Source: Chromobotia macracanthus (lineage: Eukaryota > Chordata > Actinopteri > Cypriniformes > Botiidae). Taken from it: 64,000 nt of DNA. Of the stretch, positions 22,310 through 33,171 are shown piece after piece. The notes under the pieces are model-generated. The model saw nothing but the letters and a program-made list of their open reading frames with translations, had not been told where the DNA came from and did not search any database. Every line of letters starts with the position of its first letter. Positions within the stretch are counted from its first letter, which is position 1. Where the stretch lies: NCBI GenBank assembly GCA_036877525.1, contig JAZGTH010000005.1:5040001-5104000 (forward strand), in the 5' to 3' direction. The translations under genes and the position numbers were made by a program.

Positions 22310-23422
22310 GGTTTGAAGTGCAAAAGTTCTCACATGCAGGGTAATATTCATGTAATGATCCTCAAGTGGGAATCCCAGATTGTTATTGACAGTGGACCCC
22401 GAAAAGGACACGTATGCAACACCTATGAATTATATTGCATATGATAACAAAATATCAAACCATCTGTAAACAAATGTTAGGCGTTTCTCGCAGCTCACTG
22501 CACTTTTCCATTTTTGCCATTAAACTAAGGTCAGTTTAATGGATGTATGGAACTTATGGTTTGTTATACCCTCAGATTCACACAAATGACCTAGTAAACT
22601 ACACACATGAATCATTAAGATTGAAAATTAGAAAGAGCTTTTAATATTTATTCATTTTAAACAGTATATAATAAGTACATGTGCTGTCTTTTGTTAAAAT
22701 AAATGTTTATTTGTTTGTTATATATTTTGTTACATAATGCAGTTACATTCATACATTTTAAGAAGTGCTTCAGTGATTTTTGAGACCACTGTATATTGTA
22801 CAAGCTGTAGGTTACATTCTCTTGCAGTAATGTTGCACTGTTCATACAGTACTGTATATCTCAGATACAAAGGTGCTGTTAGATTGTTCAACTGAACATT
22901 TTTACTAGTTGCAAATTTAAGCTAAACAAACAGTATTGATTTCATATATAACATAATGCATTTCCCTTAAAGGCTTAGTGATGTATTTTTTTTTTTTGTT
23001 TTAAAGTTTTTATGTTTATAAACAAGTGTTGAAATTTGAATTTTACATTTATAATATGTTCAATATACTGTGAAATTCTGGTCAAAGCTTTGCATCTGAC
23101 TGAAAGAATAAATGTATTGAAATATGCTGCTGGTTTTCATTTGAGTCGTGTTTACATTTTAAATAAGCGCTTTAACGGAACGCAGCACCATACCGACTTC
23201 AGTTCATTCACCAAAACGAAGCCTCTTGATTACAAACGCGGATTTTATTTTATTTGTACTTCATTTTATATAGTTTATATAGCAATATTTAGCACTATTT
23301 AATACATCTGCCACACGACACGCTCCTGTGGTCTTTCTAAAGGCAAATTTTAACAGTGAACTAACTGGCGTGCCTTTATTTGGTGCAGAAAGCAACACTA
23401 AAAACATTTTCTCAACGAGACT
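22310..23422. other. LIMK1 3' UTR and spacer to the first septin
   Basis: AT-rich sequence with AATAAA at 22698-22703 and 23107-23112, either of which could end the LIMK1 transcript. A T-run lies near 22986. No other gene was seen. The last 100-300 bases must hold the promoter and 5' UTR of the septin starting at 23423. Confidence 0.55.
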
Positions 23423-26400
23423 ATGGATAGTGACAGTAAGTATCCTATTTGTTTAACATTGTTATTACACTCAAATATTTATTTGTACGTTTTTTAAAAT
23501 CGCTTAATGAAATCAATGGACTACTAATATTTTTGGTCGTAAGTTACTGTATGTACAAACTGGCTTAATACTATCATCTAGCGGAGATGATAATAATGAC
23601 ATTTTCATGTCGTTAACATTTATGAACAGTTTTTACATTTATTTGTTTATGTTATACAAAACAATGCAGCAAAGTAACACTGTCTGCTAATTCTTTCTAG
23701 TTATACAGACTGCGGATTTTGAACTTCAAGGTAACTTCAAGTGTGTTTTGTAAAACTATGGAACTTGATTGTACAATTATTGTAAAAAACAAATTTGTGC
23801 ATGTTCTACAATTTTTCAGCAAATTGCTTATGAAAGAGGAAGAGCAGATTCTGTACATGTACAATTTGACTAATTAACTAATTGACCTTTTGTCCATTTC
23901 CAATGCCTCATAACCTTTGGATTAATTATCTGCCCTAGGTGGGGAGGTAGGTCATAAATTATATTAAAGGCATTTAAAAATTATTACAGATTTAATCTGC
24001 ACAGCACATTTAAGCTTGGCAATTTTACAATGTTGTGATCAATTGGCCTTTTTGCTAGTTTTCTGGCTTAGCATTATATGACTCAGACAACAGTGGAATG
24101 GGCAGTTCTCCTGACAGCTTCTCTCAAGCAAAGGATGGAGATGAAAATATTGATATCACTGGCTCATTTTGCTTCTCACCTCTGTCTGAACAAAAGATTG
24201 ATAGCATTGATGACAAATCATTTCTAAGATCCAGGAGGCCACAGGGTCACCTGTATGCCTCCTCACAGGTAAAGTAACACATTACACTCTTGGAACTTCA
24301 GTGACCAGAGAATTTGATGCATAACTTGCATAACTTCAGTGACCAGAGAATTTGATGCATAACTTGCATAACTTCAGTGACCAGAGAATTTGATGCATAA
24401 CTTGTAATACATACACTGTTATTTTTCACTGTAATTTCCAGGACCAAGAAAAGGAATATGTCGGCATTGATACACTGCCAAACCAAGTCCACCATCAATC
24501 AGTGAAAAAGGGGTTTGAATTTAATCTAATGGTTGTCGGTAAGAACAGTAAACTGCTCTGTTACAAATGAATTTATATATTTTAAAAAAGGAAATCTACT
24601 GGTGTATGTATTCTCATGACTAGGGCAAATTGCTTAAGCATGTTGCCTCAACGTGTTTACAGTATATCATGGCTTTTAGTTCTGGAATAAAATAAATGTT
24701 TTTGGTGTTTTTAAATTCAAACTTATTCTGAATTGTACATTTAGGTGAGTCTGGCTTAGGCAAATCCACTCTTGTTAACAGCCTTTTCCTCACTAACCTT
24801 TACACAGACAGACTTCTGTATGATGTCTCAGGTATGTGATATTACTCCAGGACATAAATACTTAACAATAGTGAATTAAATCAGGACAAGATGTCCAATA
24901 CTCATGTAGTTGTTGTTTTTATCTATCAGAGAGAATAACTAGGACAGTATCAATAACAAAGGCTACTGTAGAGATTGTTGAAAATGGAGTGAAGCTAAAG
25001 CTCACTATTGTAGACACCCCTGGTTTTGGTGATGCCCTTAACAATGATAAAAGGTATTACAAAGTCAATATGTGTTAAATAAATGTTTGAAATGCTGTTT
25101 GTCTTTACACTAATTTGTTAACTTAATTGGGTGGTCACCTTTTATTACCTGGTGTTAATTTCATGCTAAAATGTATTTACACATGGTAAAGCTGGCAGGC
25201 TGCAGTGGATTATGTAGACCAGCAATTGGAACAGTACCGCAGGGATGAGATTGGGCTAAACCGCAATAACATGACGGACAACAGAGTCCACGGCTGTCTG
25301 TACTTTATCTCACCTCATGGCCACGGGTGAGACATGAGGAGTTTCTGTAGTATTTTTATCTCATGAATTTTAGCATGATTTCATGGGTCATAGAACAAAA
25401 AGGTCAATCTGCTATTGCTCATTTTTAATGAGATCAGTCTGAGATATCAGTAAGCATGAAAATAGTGTCTAGTCGGTTAAAACATTTCCTGTCTCAGTCT
25501 TAGGCCAATTGATGTAAAATTTATGACGGCCTTGCATCAGAGGGTCAACATTGTGCCTGTCCTGGCTAAAGCAGACAGCCTCACCCCAGCAGAGATCTGT
25601 GAAATAAAAACCAAGGTGAAAATATCACCTTTAAGCTTTCAATGAGTGACAGTTGTTTTAAAAGTGATTCTGATACACACAACTAACATAAACATAATTC
25701 TATGTGAATGCTATGTGAATAACTGTATTTAATTAATAACATCTGTGTCCTTAGATAAGGACCGAAATTGACAAATACAAAATCAAGATATTCCAGTTTC
25801 CAGAGTCTAATGTTCTCAGGAAACAGGATCTAAAGGTAAAGACGCCAATTATTTATCTTGTACTTTTTACAATAAGTTTTAGTAGCATGATTCCATGTAG
25901 ATGGTTAGCTTTTTTATAATCCTTTGTGATAACTCGCAATGTTTCCATGTCTTCTTATAGAAAACCATACCCTTTGCTGTCATTGGGAGTAATACAGTAG
26001 TAGAGAGCAATGGCAGGAGGGTACGAGCCCGTGTCTATCCGTGGGGCATTGTAGAAGGTAGGTTTAATTACAGCATGAAACATGAAAAATATTCAGGAAA
26101 GGAACATTTCTACTTGAGGCAGACTAAATGAGAGCTATTGAAACACAACCCATGTTCTTCTAACAATTTCAGGTAAGAGGACCCCAATATTCCCCAATAT
26201 GACATAATTTTATCTTTTTCCATTTGCATACAAATAAAATAAATAACAATGCCTTTTAAAAGAGATGGTTTATTTAGACATACAATTTCTGCAGTTGCTG
26301 AATATATTAGAATACATCAAAGTCATATTGATTAATTTTATGATACCTTTATAGTGCTTTTTTCCATTATGGAGTACAATTTTGTGCTTTGTGCTTTTTG

Positions 26401-26679
26401 CAAAGTAAAGTATTCTGTAAACTCATTCCTTTTCTCTAATAGGCTGTATTATAAACTGTTTGTTTGACATTTATTTTGCTCTTCCCAACAGTTGAGAATC
26501 CATGTCACAGTGATTTTGTGTATCTGAGGAATATGCTGATCCGCACACACATGCAACACCTGAAGGATGTGACCCACAATACACTGTATGAGAGTTATCG
26601 CATCAACTTCCTGTGCAATAACCCACGCCTGGTACAGAATGCACTGAGACACGTGCAACTTTTTTCAGCCTTTATTTAG
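23423..26679 (+). CDS. Divergent SEPT2-group septin, tandem neighbour of septin 4
   Basis: GTP-binding cytoskeletal filament protein. Exons: 23423-23435, 23701-23730, 24072-24268, 24442-24538, 24745-24831, 24930-25053, 25192-25326, 25498-25615, 25755-25835, 25961-26057, 26492-26679 (1,167 nt, 388 aa). Residues 1-80 are a novel acidic/Ser-rich N-terminus. A polybasic VKKGF block follows, then P-loop GESGLGKS (113-120), G3 DTPGFGD (170-176), G4 AKAD (251-254), and septin-unique element VENPCHSDFVYLRNMLIRTH. Splice positions from exon 4 on match septin 4, so the two genes arose by tandem duplication or share ancestry within the SEPT1/2/4/5 group. It lacks the acidic CDSDEDEEF insert of septin 4. 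It ends soon after the G domain (RHVQLFSAFI, stop) with no C-terminal coiled coil. Exon 3 uses a ctggcttag acceptor because the earlier AG would give a stop. A further unseen 3' exon is possible. Confidence 0.85.
24296..24404. repeat. 38-bp minisatellite, about 2.9 copies
   Basis: The unit begins cttcagtgaccagagaattt and repeats at 24296, 24334 and 24372 with no differences between the first two copies. It lies 28 bp downstream of the septin exon 3 donor. Confidence 0.92.
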
Positions 26680-27830
26680 AGAAGCGTTTGAGCTTGTTAA
26701 TAATTCAGTTGTTATTGTTACCAATAGGAGAGCGAGTAAGAATGTGGACGACAGATGACAGACGAGGACAACATGTGACTTACTGATTCAAAAAAAGAAA
26801 ATGAAAGAGTAAATAGGCTCACTGAAACTTAAAATAAAATTTAAAATGCGTATAAGCAGCAATGTTCATTTAATTGAACTAAAATGGCCAACTACAACAA
26901 GGTGTACATAATTTCAAAGAATATAACAAGCTCAAAAATGAGGACTTTGTCACTACCCTGTCAGATGTTTAAAGTTGCTTTGGTGTGTTAACAAACAACA
27001 TCTGTATATATAATATACAATTGATATACAATATCTGTATGTTTGTACAATTGGGATGTGGGATAAAGTGGGATAAAGCCTGCAAAAGCATCAGCGCATG
27101 TCATCTTGCTGTAAGAATTCTATAGAATTGTACCTACTAACATACCTACGCATACGTTTGTAGTAAGAGTTGTGGCACCATACTGCTCATGTCATGTTGT
27201 TTGGAATGACATGAGAGTGAGTTGATAATGGAAATAAATTGGGTGAACTATCCCTTTAAAAATGGTATGAGGTGGAGATGGATGGGTGCTGCTGAGGAGG
27301 AAACAGGTTGTGAGAAAGAGGGGAAGATCAACAGCTAATAATACACTTTAATACGCTAATAAATAAGCTAATAAAATACGTAAAAAAGTGTATTGTAAAA
27401 ATTGTGTGTATTGGAATCAGCATATCTAGATACATATAATATAATAATATGTGTGTGTGCATTAAAATATATATTAAAATCTATCATGTAAAAGATAAAC
27501 ATGTACATAGAAAACAGAAATCAAACATGAGAAAAGTTGTTTGTACAAGCACTGCCAAAAGATCTACTGAAGCGAGCGTGTCGCAGCTCTCGCTGATTCC
27601 TCTTTAGCTGTTGCCAGATTCCTGTGTAATCCAGAGCGCAGCTGACTTTCGTCCCGCATGCAGTCGGTGTGTTGGTTTTGGCTTCTGTACCGCTAGTTTC
27701 CTCCGTAAACAACTGTGGTAACCTCCCAGGATATTTATGTACTAATTTCATTTTAACTGACAAACTGCACAAAGAGATTTGGGTAAACATCGATATCACC
27801 GACTACTGGATGTAAACTCAACGTTTGGTA
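26680..27830. other. Spacer between the two septin genes
   Basis: Contains an AATAAA at 26833-26838 suitable for the first septin and a DNA-element terminus at 27196-27262. The septin 4 promoter and 5' UTR should lie in the last few hundred bases, where GC content rises (27570-27720). The reverse-strand open frame at 27521-27799 has no recognisable content. A short unexamined 3' exon of the first septin cannot be excluded. Confidence 0.5.
27196..27262. mobile_element. Solo end of the cyprinid inverted-repeat DNA element
   Basis: The sequence has gagagtgagttgataatgg followed by attgggtgaactatcccttt. This matches the right terminus of the element at 12290-13133. No matching opposite end is obvious nearby, so it is a fragment. 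Confidence 0.65.
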
Positions 27831-30800
27831 ATGGAGCACCTGTCGTCCACCACCAACCGGTTCGTGAATGCAATGTACCGACAGCGGGGTAAGAGATTAA
27901 TTTGAAAAACAAAAATAGCAGAACAAATGTGTTTTAAAGAATTATGTCATTAAAACTTCAATGCTCTTTTTATCTTTCTCTCTTTCGTATTTGCCCCTTG
28001 ACCAGATCCTGAGGTATGAATCTATAACAATTCATCTACTCATATACACATATGTTTATAATTGACATTTAGTTACAATTTTACGCTGTAAAATGTGCCT
28101 CCACACATAACCCCCACTACTCTAGCGTCTTACTTTAAGATGAGAGTATTAGTGTGAGGCATTAATCTGTCTGGGCTAATGAGAAGTGACAGACTGGATA
28201 CAGTCACGTTATTTGGATTAGAGTCTGTGCTACTTACTTTCTGTGCTGAAAGCTCTGACATGCTGGCAGATTTTTTTTATAATGAATTCAATTCAACCAA
28301 AATATGTATAGTTTATATAAACTTTGGGGTAATTCTTGTCCTCAATGTGCAGATATCTAGTTTGGCCATAGAAGACTGTGAGGATGCTGAACTGGCCTAT
28401 ACCATGAGAGACCTTCCCCCTAGAACAGGTCACACCTTCTCTGGATGTGAAAGGCCCATGACAGACAGGGAGCCAGACAGCAGTACCCATCCTCACACCC
28501 CAGGAACACCCACTTTCACACGCCCCATGAGCAGAAGTCTCCTGGGCTCAGAGTCGGAGTTGCCCCATCGTGGTCAGCTAAGTTCCATGAGTTCTTTGGA
28601 GTCTCCCCTCAGCCCTTCTCGACCAAAAAGTCCTTGGGGCAAATTTGACCCCTATGATTCTGCTGAGGTAATGTAAAAGTGAAAAGGCATAATGTTGGCC
28701 AGTCTTACAGGAAAACACAAGTTCACTGATCCACTGATCATTTTAGGATCAAGAAAAAGAGTACATTGGCTTTGCGACGCTGCCTAACCAAGTACACAGG
28801 AAGTCTGTGAAAAAGGGCTTCGCATTTACCCTTATGGTGGCAGGTGAGGTCATATGTTTCATACTCTGAAGCTAATACTCTGAGGAAAAGGAAAGTTTAT
28901 GTTTAAGCTCTTACAAACTGTCTCCTTTTATGGCTCCAGGTGAGTCGGGTTTAGGGAAATCAACACTTGTCAACAGTCTCTTTCTCACAGACCTTTACAA
29001 AGACAGGAAGATGCTGAATGCTGAGGGTAATTATGTATTCACTCACTTCATGACTCTATTAGATAAGCCAGAAGGTTATCTTTATCTTTAAAAAGCAGTT
29101 TACAGTGCATTCAAGCTGTACACTTTAATGAGTATGTGCAATCCCTGGGAATCAAACCCATAACTATGACGTTGCTAGTGCCATGCTCTACCAGTTGAGC
29201 TATAGGGAAGTAAAAGACATTTACAATGTCAATTATGAAGTCGCGTACTTTGTGCACAGAGCGAATCACACAGACAGTAGAGATCACAAAACACACAGTG
29301 GCCATTGAGGAGAAAGGAGTCAAACTGAGACTCACAATCGTAGATACACCAGGCTTTGGTGATGCTGTCAACAACACGGAAAGGTGAGGCTGGAATAGCT
29401 TGAAATAGACTGTTTACATAGGACAGTTCTGTCAAAAAGAAATTATTTGTCCACAGTGTCATGGTCACTTCCGCAATTTTGAATGTGATTTGTTTGAATA
29501 GCTGGAGGCCAGTTGTGGACTATATTGATGAGCAGTTTGAACAGTACTTCCGGGATGAAAGCGGCCTCAACCGGAAGAACATTCAGGACAATCGTGTGCA
29601 TTGCTGCCTCTACTTTATCTCGCCCTTTGGTCATGGGTGAGTAAACCGATATATTGGCTGGGGAGATTAATCAACTCATATTTACCATTTAGAGATTACT
29701 GACACCATCTGATTAACAAAAGCGTTAAGTCCATGTTGCGTCATTTCCAGAATGTTCAGACAATAAATAACGTAAATTTCCTGATTTAAAAATATTTTTG
29801 AGCAAATTTCAGTAAATATTGCTGTTGGATATTGAGCAACCATTATTCAGAAAAATAAATTCTGTTCAGAATTATAATATATGTAATTTTAATTAATGTA
29901 ATGTAATTTTATAATGTAATTTTACTCAAGCTTAATAGTATTATTTGATTTTGTACCACAGGAATCATTGTGGCTTGGTCTGTTCTTCACTCTTTTCTCA
30001 GTCTCAGGCCAATGGACGTGGAGTTTATGAAAGCTCTACATGAGAAGGTCAACATAGTGCCTGTGTTGGCCAAAGCAGACAGTCTTACGCCAATGGAAGT
30101 CAGGAAAATGAAAATGAAGGTGTGTGTGTTTATGTTTACAGTGTACAAATATATTAGCTAGTGGAGTGGTCTTTCATCCATGTTTTTGAAGTTCTTAGAC
30201 CTGCAGTTTACTTCCAGCCTACTCCATGTTTCTAACAGTCCCTAAGAAATTGATTAACTGATTCAAGTGTGTTTATTTAGGATTGGAGCTAAAGACTGTG
30301 TATACTACTCTGCATACATTTAAAAAAGGGATTTTTGTTTAAAAACACTCTTCGTTTTGTAGTGTTTTTAAGCATTTGGCAAAAGTTGCTCATCCAGACT
30401 AAAACATCTGAAAACATTTACGTCTCTGTAATGCACATGAGTAAAATGTAGGATGCTTTTCCGTCAGGCATTTATTTAACATTGTGTTTATTTAATGCTA
30501 TCAGTTGGAGAGCAGCTAAAACAACGTTGTACTGCTCTGTTTGCAGTACAACATTGTCGATCATCTTGCTTTGGGCTGAATGGTCACGTGACTGTCACAT
30601 GACTAAAAATACATTGTTTTCAAAAGCCTCCATTTTTACTTTCCATACTGCAATGTGAAAATGGCATTTTCAAATTTATCCACTTTGGAGAGGTTTTTTT
30701 GTGACAAAAACACCATCTCAGTGTGGATGGAGGGCCAAAACTGAGAGAAAAAGATGTTTAAAATAAAAATGTGTTAGTGTGGAAAAGCCAAACTCTGCAG

Positions 30801-33171
30801 GTCTTTGGACCTCGTTGGAGACCTCAGGGCTAGTGTGTTTATGTAATCACAGTCTAACCCAGAGTCGGTTCATTTTTCCCTGTTAGATTTGTGAGGATAT
30901 TGAGAAGTTTGACATCAACATATACCAGTTCCCTGAGTGTGACTCAGATGAAGATGAGGAGTTTAAACTCCAGCACCAACAACTAAAGGTGTTTAAATCA
31001 ACCCATATTTATGGTGTCATGTAACCTTAGCTGATTTCATTGTGGCTTGCCTTTATTACAGGACAGTGTACCATTTACAGTGATTGGCAGCAACATCCAG
31101 GTTGAAAGCAAAGGCAGGCGCTTCAGGGGCCGACAGTATCCCTGGGGTGTGGTGGAAGGTACTTGGACTGTAGAGTAATAGAGTCTTCAGTCAAATCAGT
31201 CTTAACATCAGTTTGTTGGCCAACCTGGGAAGGCTAATACGCAGTGGGTTCCCACAAGAATATCCTTTGGGCTTCTTTGGGCAGTTTCAGATTAGAGTAA
31301 AGACGTGTTTAAAATTACATGTAACACTCAATTATACCTCAGACTGGAACTTTGAAGTCACTGCATGTGTTAAAAACGTAAGTTGCTAACTAGTTGCTAT
31401 ACAAAGACTAATTGTTTGATTCATCAAGCATATAAACTCACATCACTGTGGTATTTGTTGCATATATTTAGCAATTCGCTAGCAACATATATTTTAAACA
31501 ACCCAGGGATCATCACAACACATCACATGTACAAATGGATATTTAACAATTATATCATATGCATTCAGATGATATCAGAACCGCCCTTGTAAAGTGTTTC
31601 TACATGCTCTTGCAGTGGAGAACCCCACCCACTCTGACTTCTTGATGCTGAGGAACATGTTGGTGCGCACACACATGCAGGATCTGAAGGATGTGACTCG
31701 GGAAACGCATTACGAGAACTACCGCGCTCAGTGCATCCAGAACATGACCCGCATGGTGGTTCTGGAAAGGAAACGCAGGTCAGAAGAATGAACACACAGT
31801 AAAAGATTTCCTTACTTCATGTTCACACTGCAAGCAGCAGGTCTGATGTGACACAGAACCTTTTCGAATCAACACAGATATCTACAATGAAAGCATAACA
31901 ACACTGGGTAGTTGACTTCCCATTGATTAAAATGGGAGCCGTCTAGTTGTAACAGGTCATGTTGAGAGGTCATGATGATATAATGCCCCATTTGCACTAC
32001 AGCCATTGTGGTCACTAAATAGTTGTGATCATAGTGGGTGTTTCTACTGTTGTATGTCCTAATGTTATTGGTGGGCTGAATAATTGGCCATAGCTGGTGA
32101 AAATCTGATTACAAACAATGTTTTACTGGTTAAAATAAAATGTTATTCTACTTCAAACATTAATATTATTATATTTTGGTCCATTAAAAATGAAAAAGTG
32201 TGGAAAAGTGTTTGTACATAAATTTCAGCAGTGCACAATGCATCGTAATAATTATCACTGCATAAATCATTTAGATTTGTTTTTTAATTTTACTCTCAAG
32301 AAAAATGTTTCATGTGTGAACAGTATAAATACACAATATCAGAGTATCAAAGTGCTGTATGAATGCTGAAATGCTTTGCTTAGTCTTGATCATGTCACTT
32401 TATTTGTGGATTATCTTGCTGTTTCAATGGTTCCCCTCATCCAGTCTTTGTAACCAGCTAAGAGACAGCGCTTCAGACCTGTCTATACCTCTGGTACCGG
32501 TAGACAGTGAAACTGAGCGTCTTATTTGGGAGAAGGATGAGGAGGTAATATTGGGTCTTAACTTTTGGAAATAGACTGTAGCGTCTTCATTCTCTTTAAC
32601 CTGGCTATGTTTGAAATGACACAAAATTACTACCTGCAAAGATTACACTGTATATGGCCCTACTACTTTTTGATATATAAGTAACACAGTTGAACTCAAT
32701 TGTGTTTAACTTTTTGCAGTCTAATTAAATAGTGACAAATAGTGACAGTTAGATAGTAACATTCATTTATTGCACTGTAAATTGTAAGGTCAATGAAGTG
32801 ATTGTGGAATATTGCACATCAGTATTTCATGCAGTGTGCTCTGTTAAATACTGCACATTTTTGTAAGTAGGTCATTCAGATATTCTGTGCATAAAGAAAT
32901 TTGCCTACTATATACAGCATGCATACTGTTACTTGTGCATTAATACTGCAGCTGTTTTAACATAATAACATATTCCTCTCACTAATTGTTTTAAATTGTT
33001 TCTGTAAATGTACATTTTCTTTAAATGTATTGAATTTTATAATTCATTGAAGATTATAATACTTATAATTGTAAGGCATTTCACTTGTTTGACAGTGTTT
33101 TGTCTCTGCAGTTGCGGCGAATGCAGGAGATTCTGCAGAGGATTCAGGAACAGATCCATCATGAGCATTAA
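27831..33171 (+). CDS. sept4: Septin 4
   Basis: GTPase of the SEPT2 group that forms hetero-oligomeric filaments; in mammals it is needed for the sperm annulus and a long isoform promotes apoptosis. Exons: 27831-27888, 28006-28013, 28353-28667, 28747-28843, 28940-29026, 29260-29383, 29502-29636, 30002-30119, 30887-30988, 31062-31158, 31616-31778, 32445-32544, 33112-33171 (1,464 nt, 487 aa; human 478). The variable N-terminus ends in SPSRPKSPWGKFDPYDS, which closely resembles mammalian SEPT4 and separates it from SEPT5. Motifs: KKGF polybasic block, P-loop GESGLGKS (160-167), DTPGFGD from 217, AKAD (298-301), septin-unique element, and C-terminal coiled coil with EKDEELRRMQEILQRIQEQ. Exon 2 is an 8-nt microexon that restores phase between exons 1 and 3. 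Start chosen at 27831 (MEHLSSTTNRF); alternative upstream first exons are likely in this family. Confidence 0.94.
29060..29213 (-). mobile_element. tRNA-derived SINE in a septin 4 intron
   Basis: The minus strand starts with a tRNA-like head, CTATAGCTCAACTGGTAGAG, and a B-box-like GGGTTTGATTCC. It ends with a degraded copy of the CTTGAATG / CGCTTTGGAT tail seen at 44728-44877. It lies in the intron before exon 6 (29260). Confidence 0.72.
30325..30795. mobile_element. Probable non-autonomous DNA element in a septin 4 intron
   Basis: Diverged inverted ends can be seen. The left part has catccagactaaaacatctg. The right part has agtgtggatggagggccaaaac and tagtgtggaaaag, resembling the reverse of a 'cacactaa...gttttggccctccatccacact' fish repeat. 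It has no coding capacity. The call rests on general resemblance to widespread fish repeats and imperfect symmetry. Confidence 0.35.

Noticed and set aside
24057..24071. First AG (gctag) as acceptor of septin exon 3
   Set aside because: Using it brings an in-frame TGA within eight codons. The next AG at 24071 gives an open frame and exact phase.
24296..24404. CRISPR-like array
   Set aside because: The copies are directly adjacent with no unique spacers, in a eukaryotic intron; it is a minisatellite.
25201..25215. Acceptor at ctggcag for septin exon 7
   Set aside because: It reads into a stop. The AG at 25191 restores the septin motif SWQAAVDYVDQQ and the shared exon length of 135 nt.
29443..29634. 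Minus-strand ORF of 63 aa
   Set aside because: Antisense to septin 4 exon 7.
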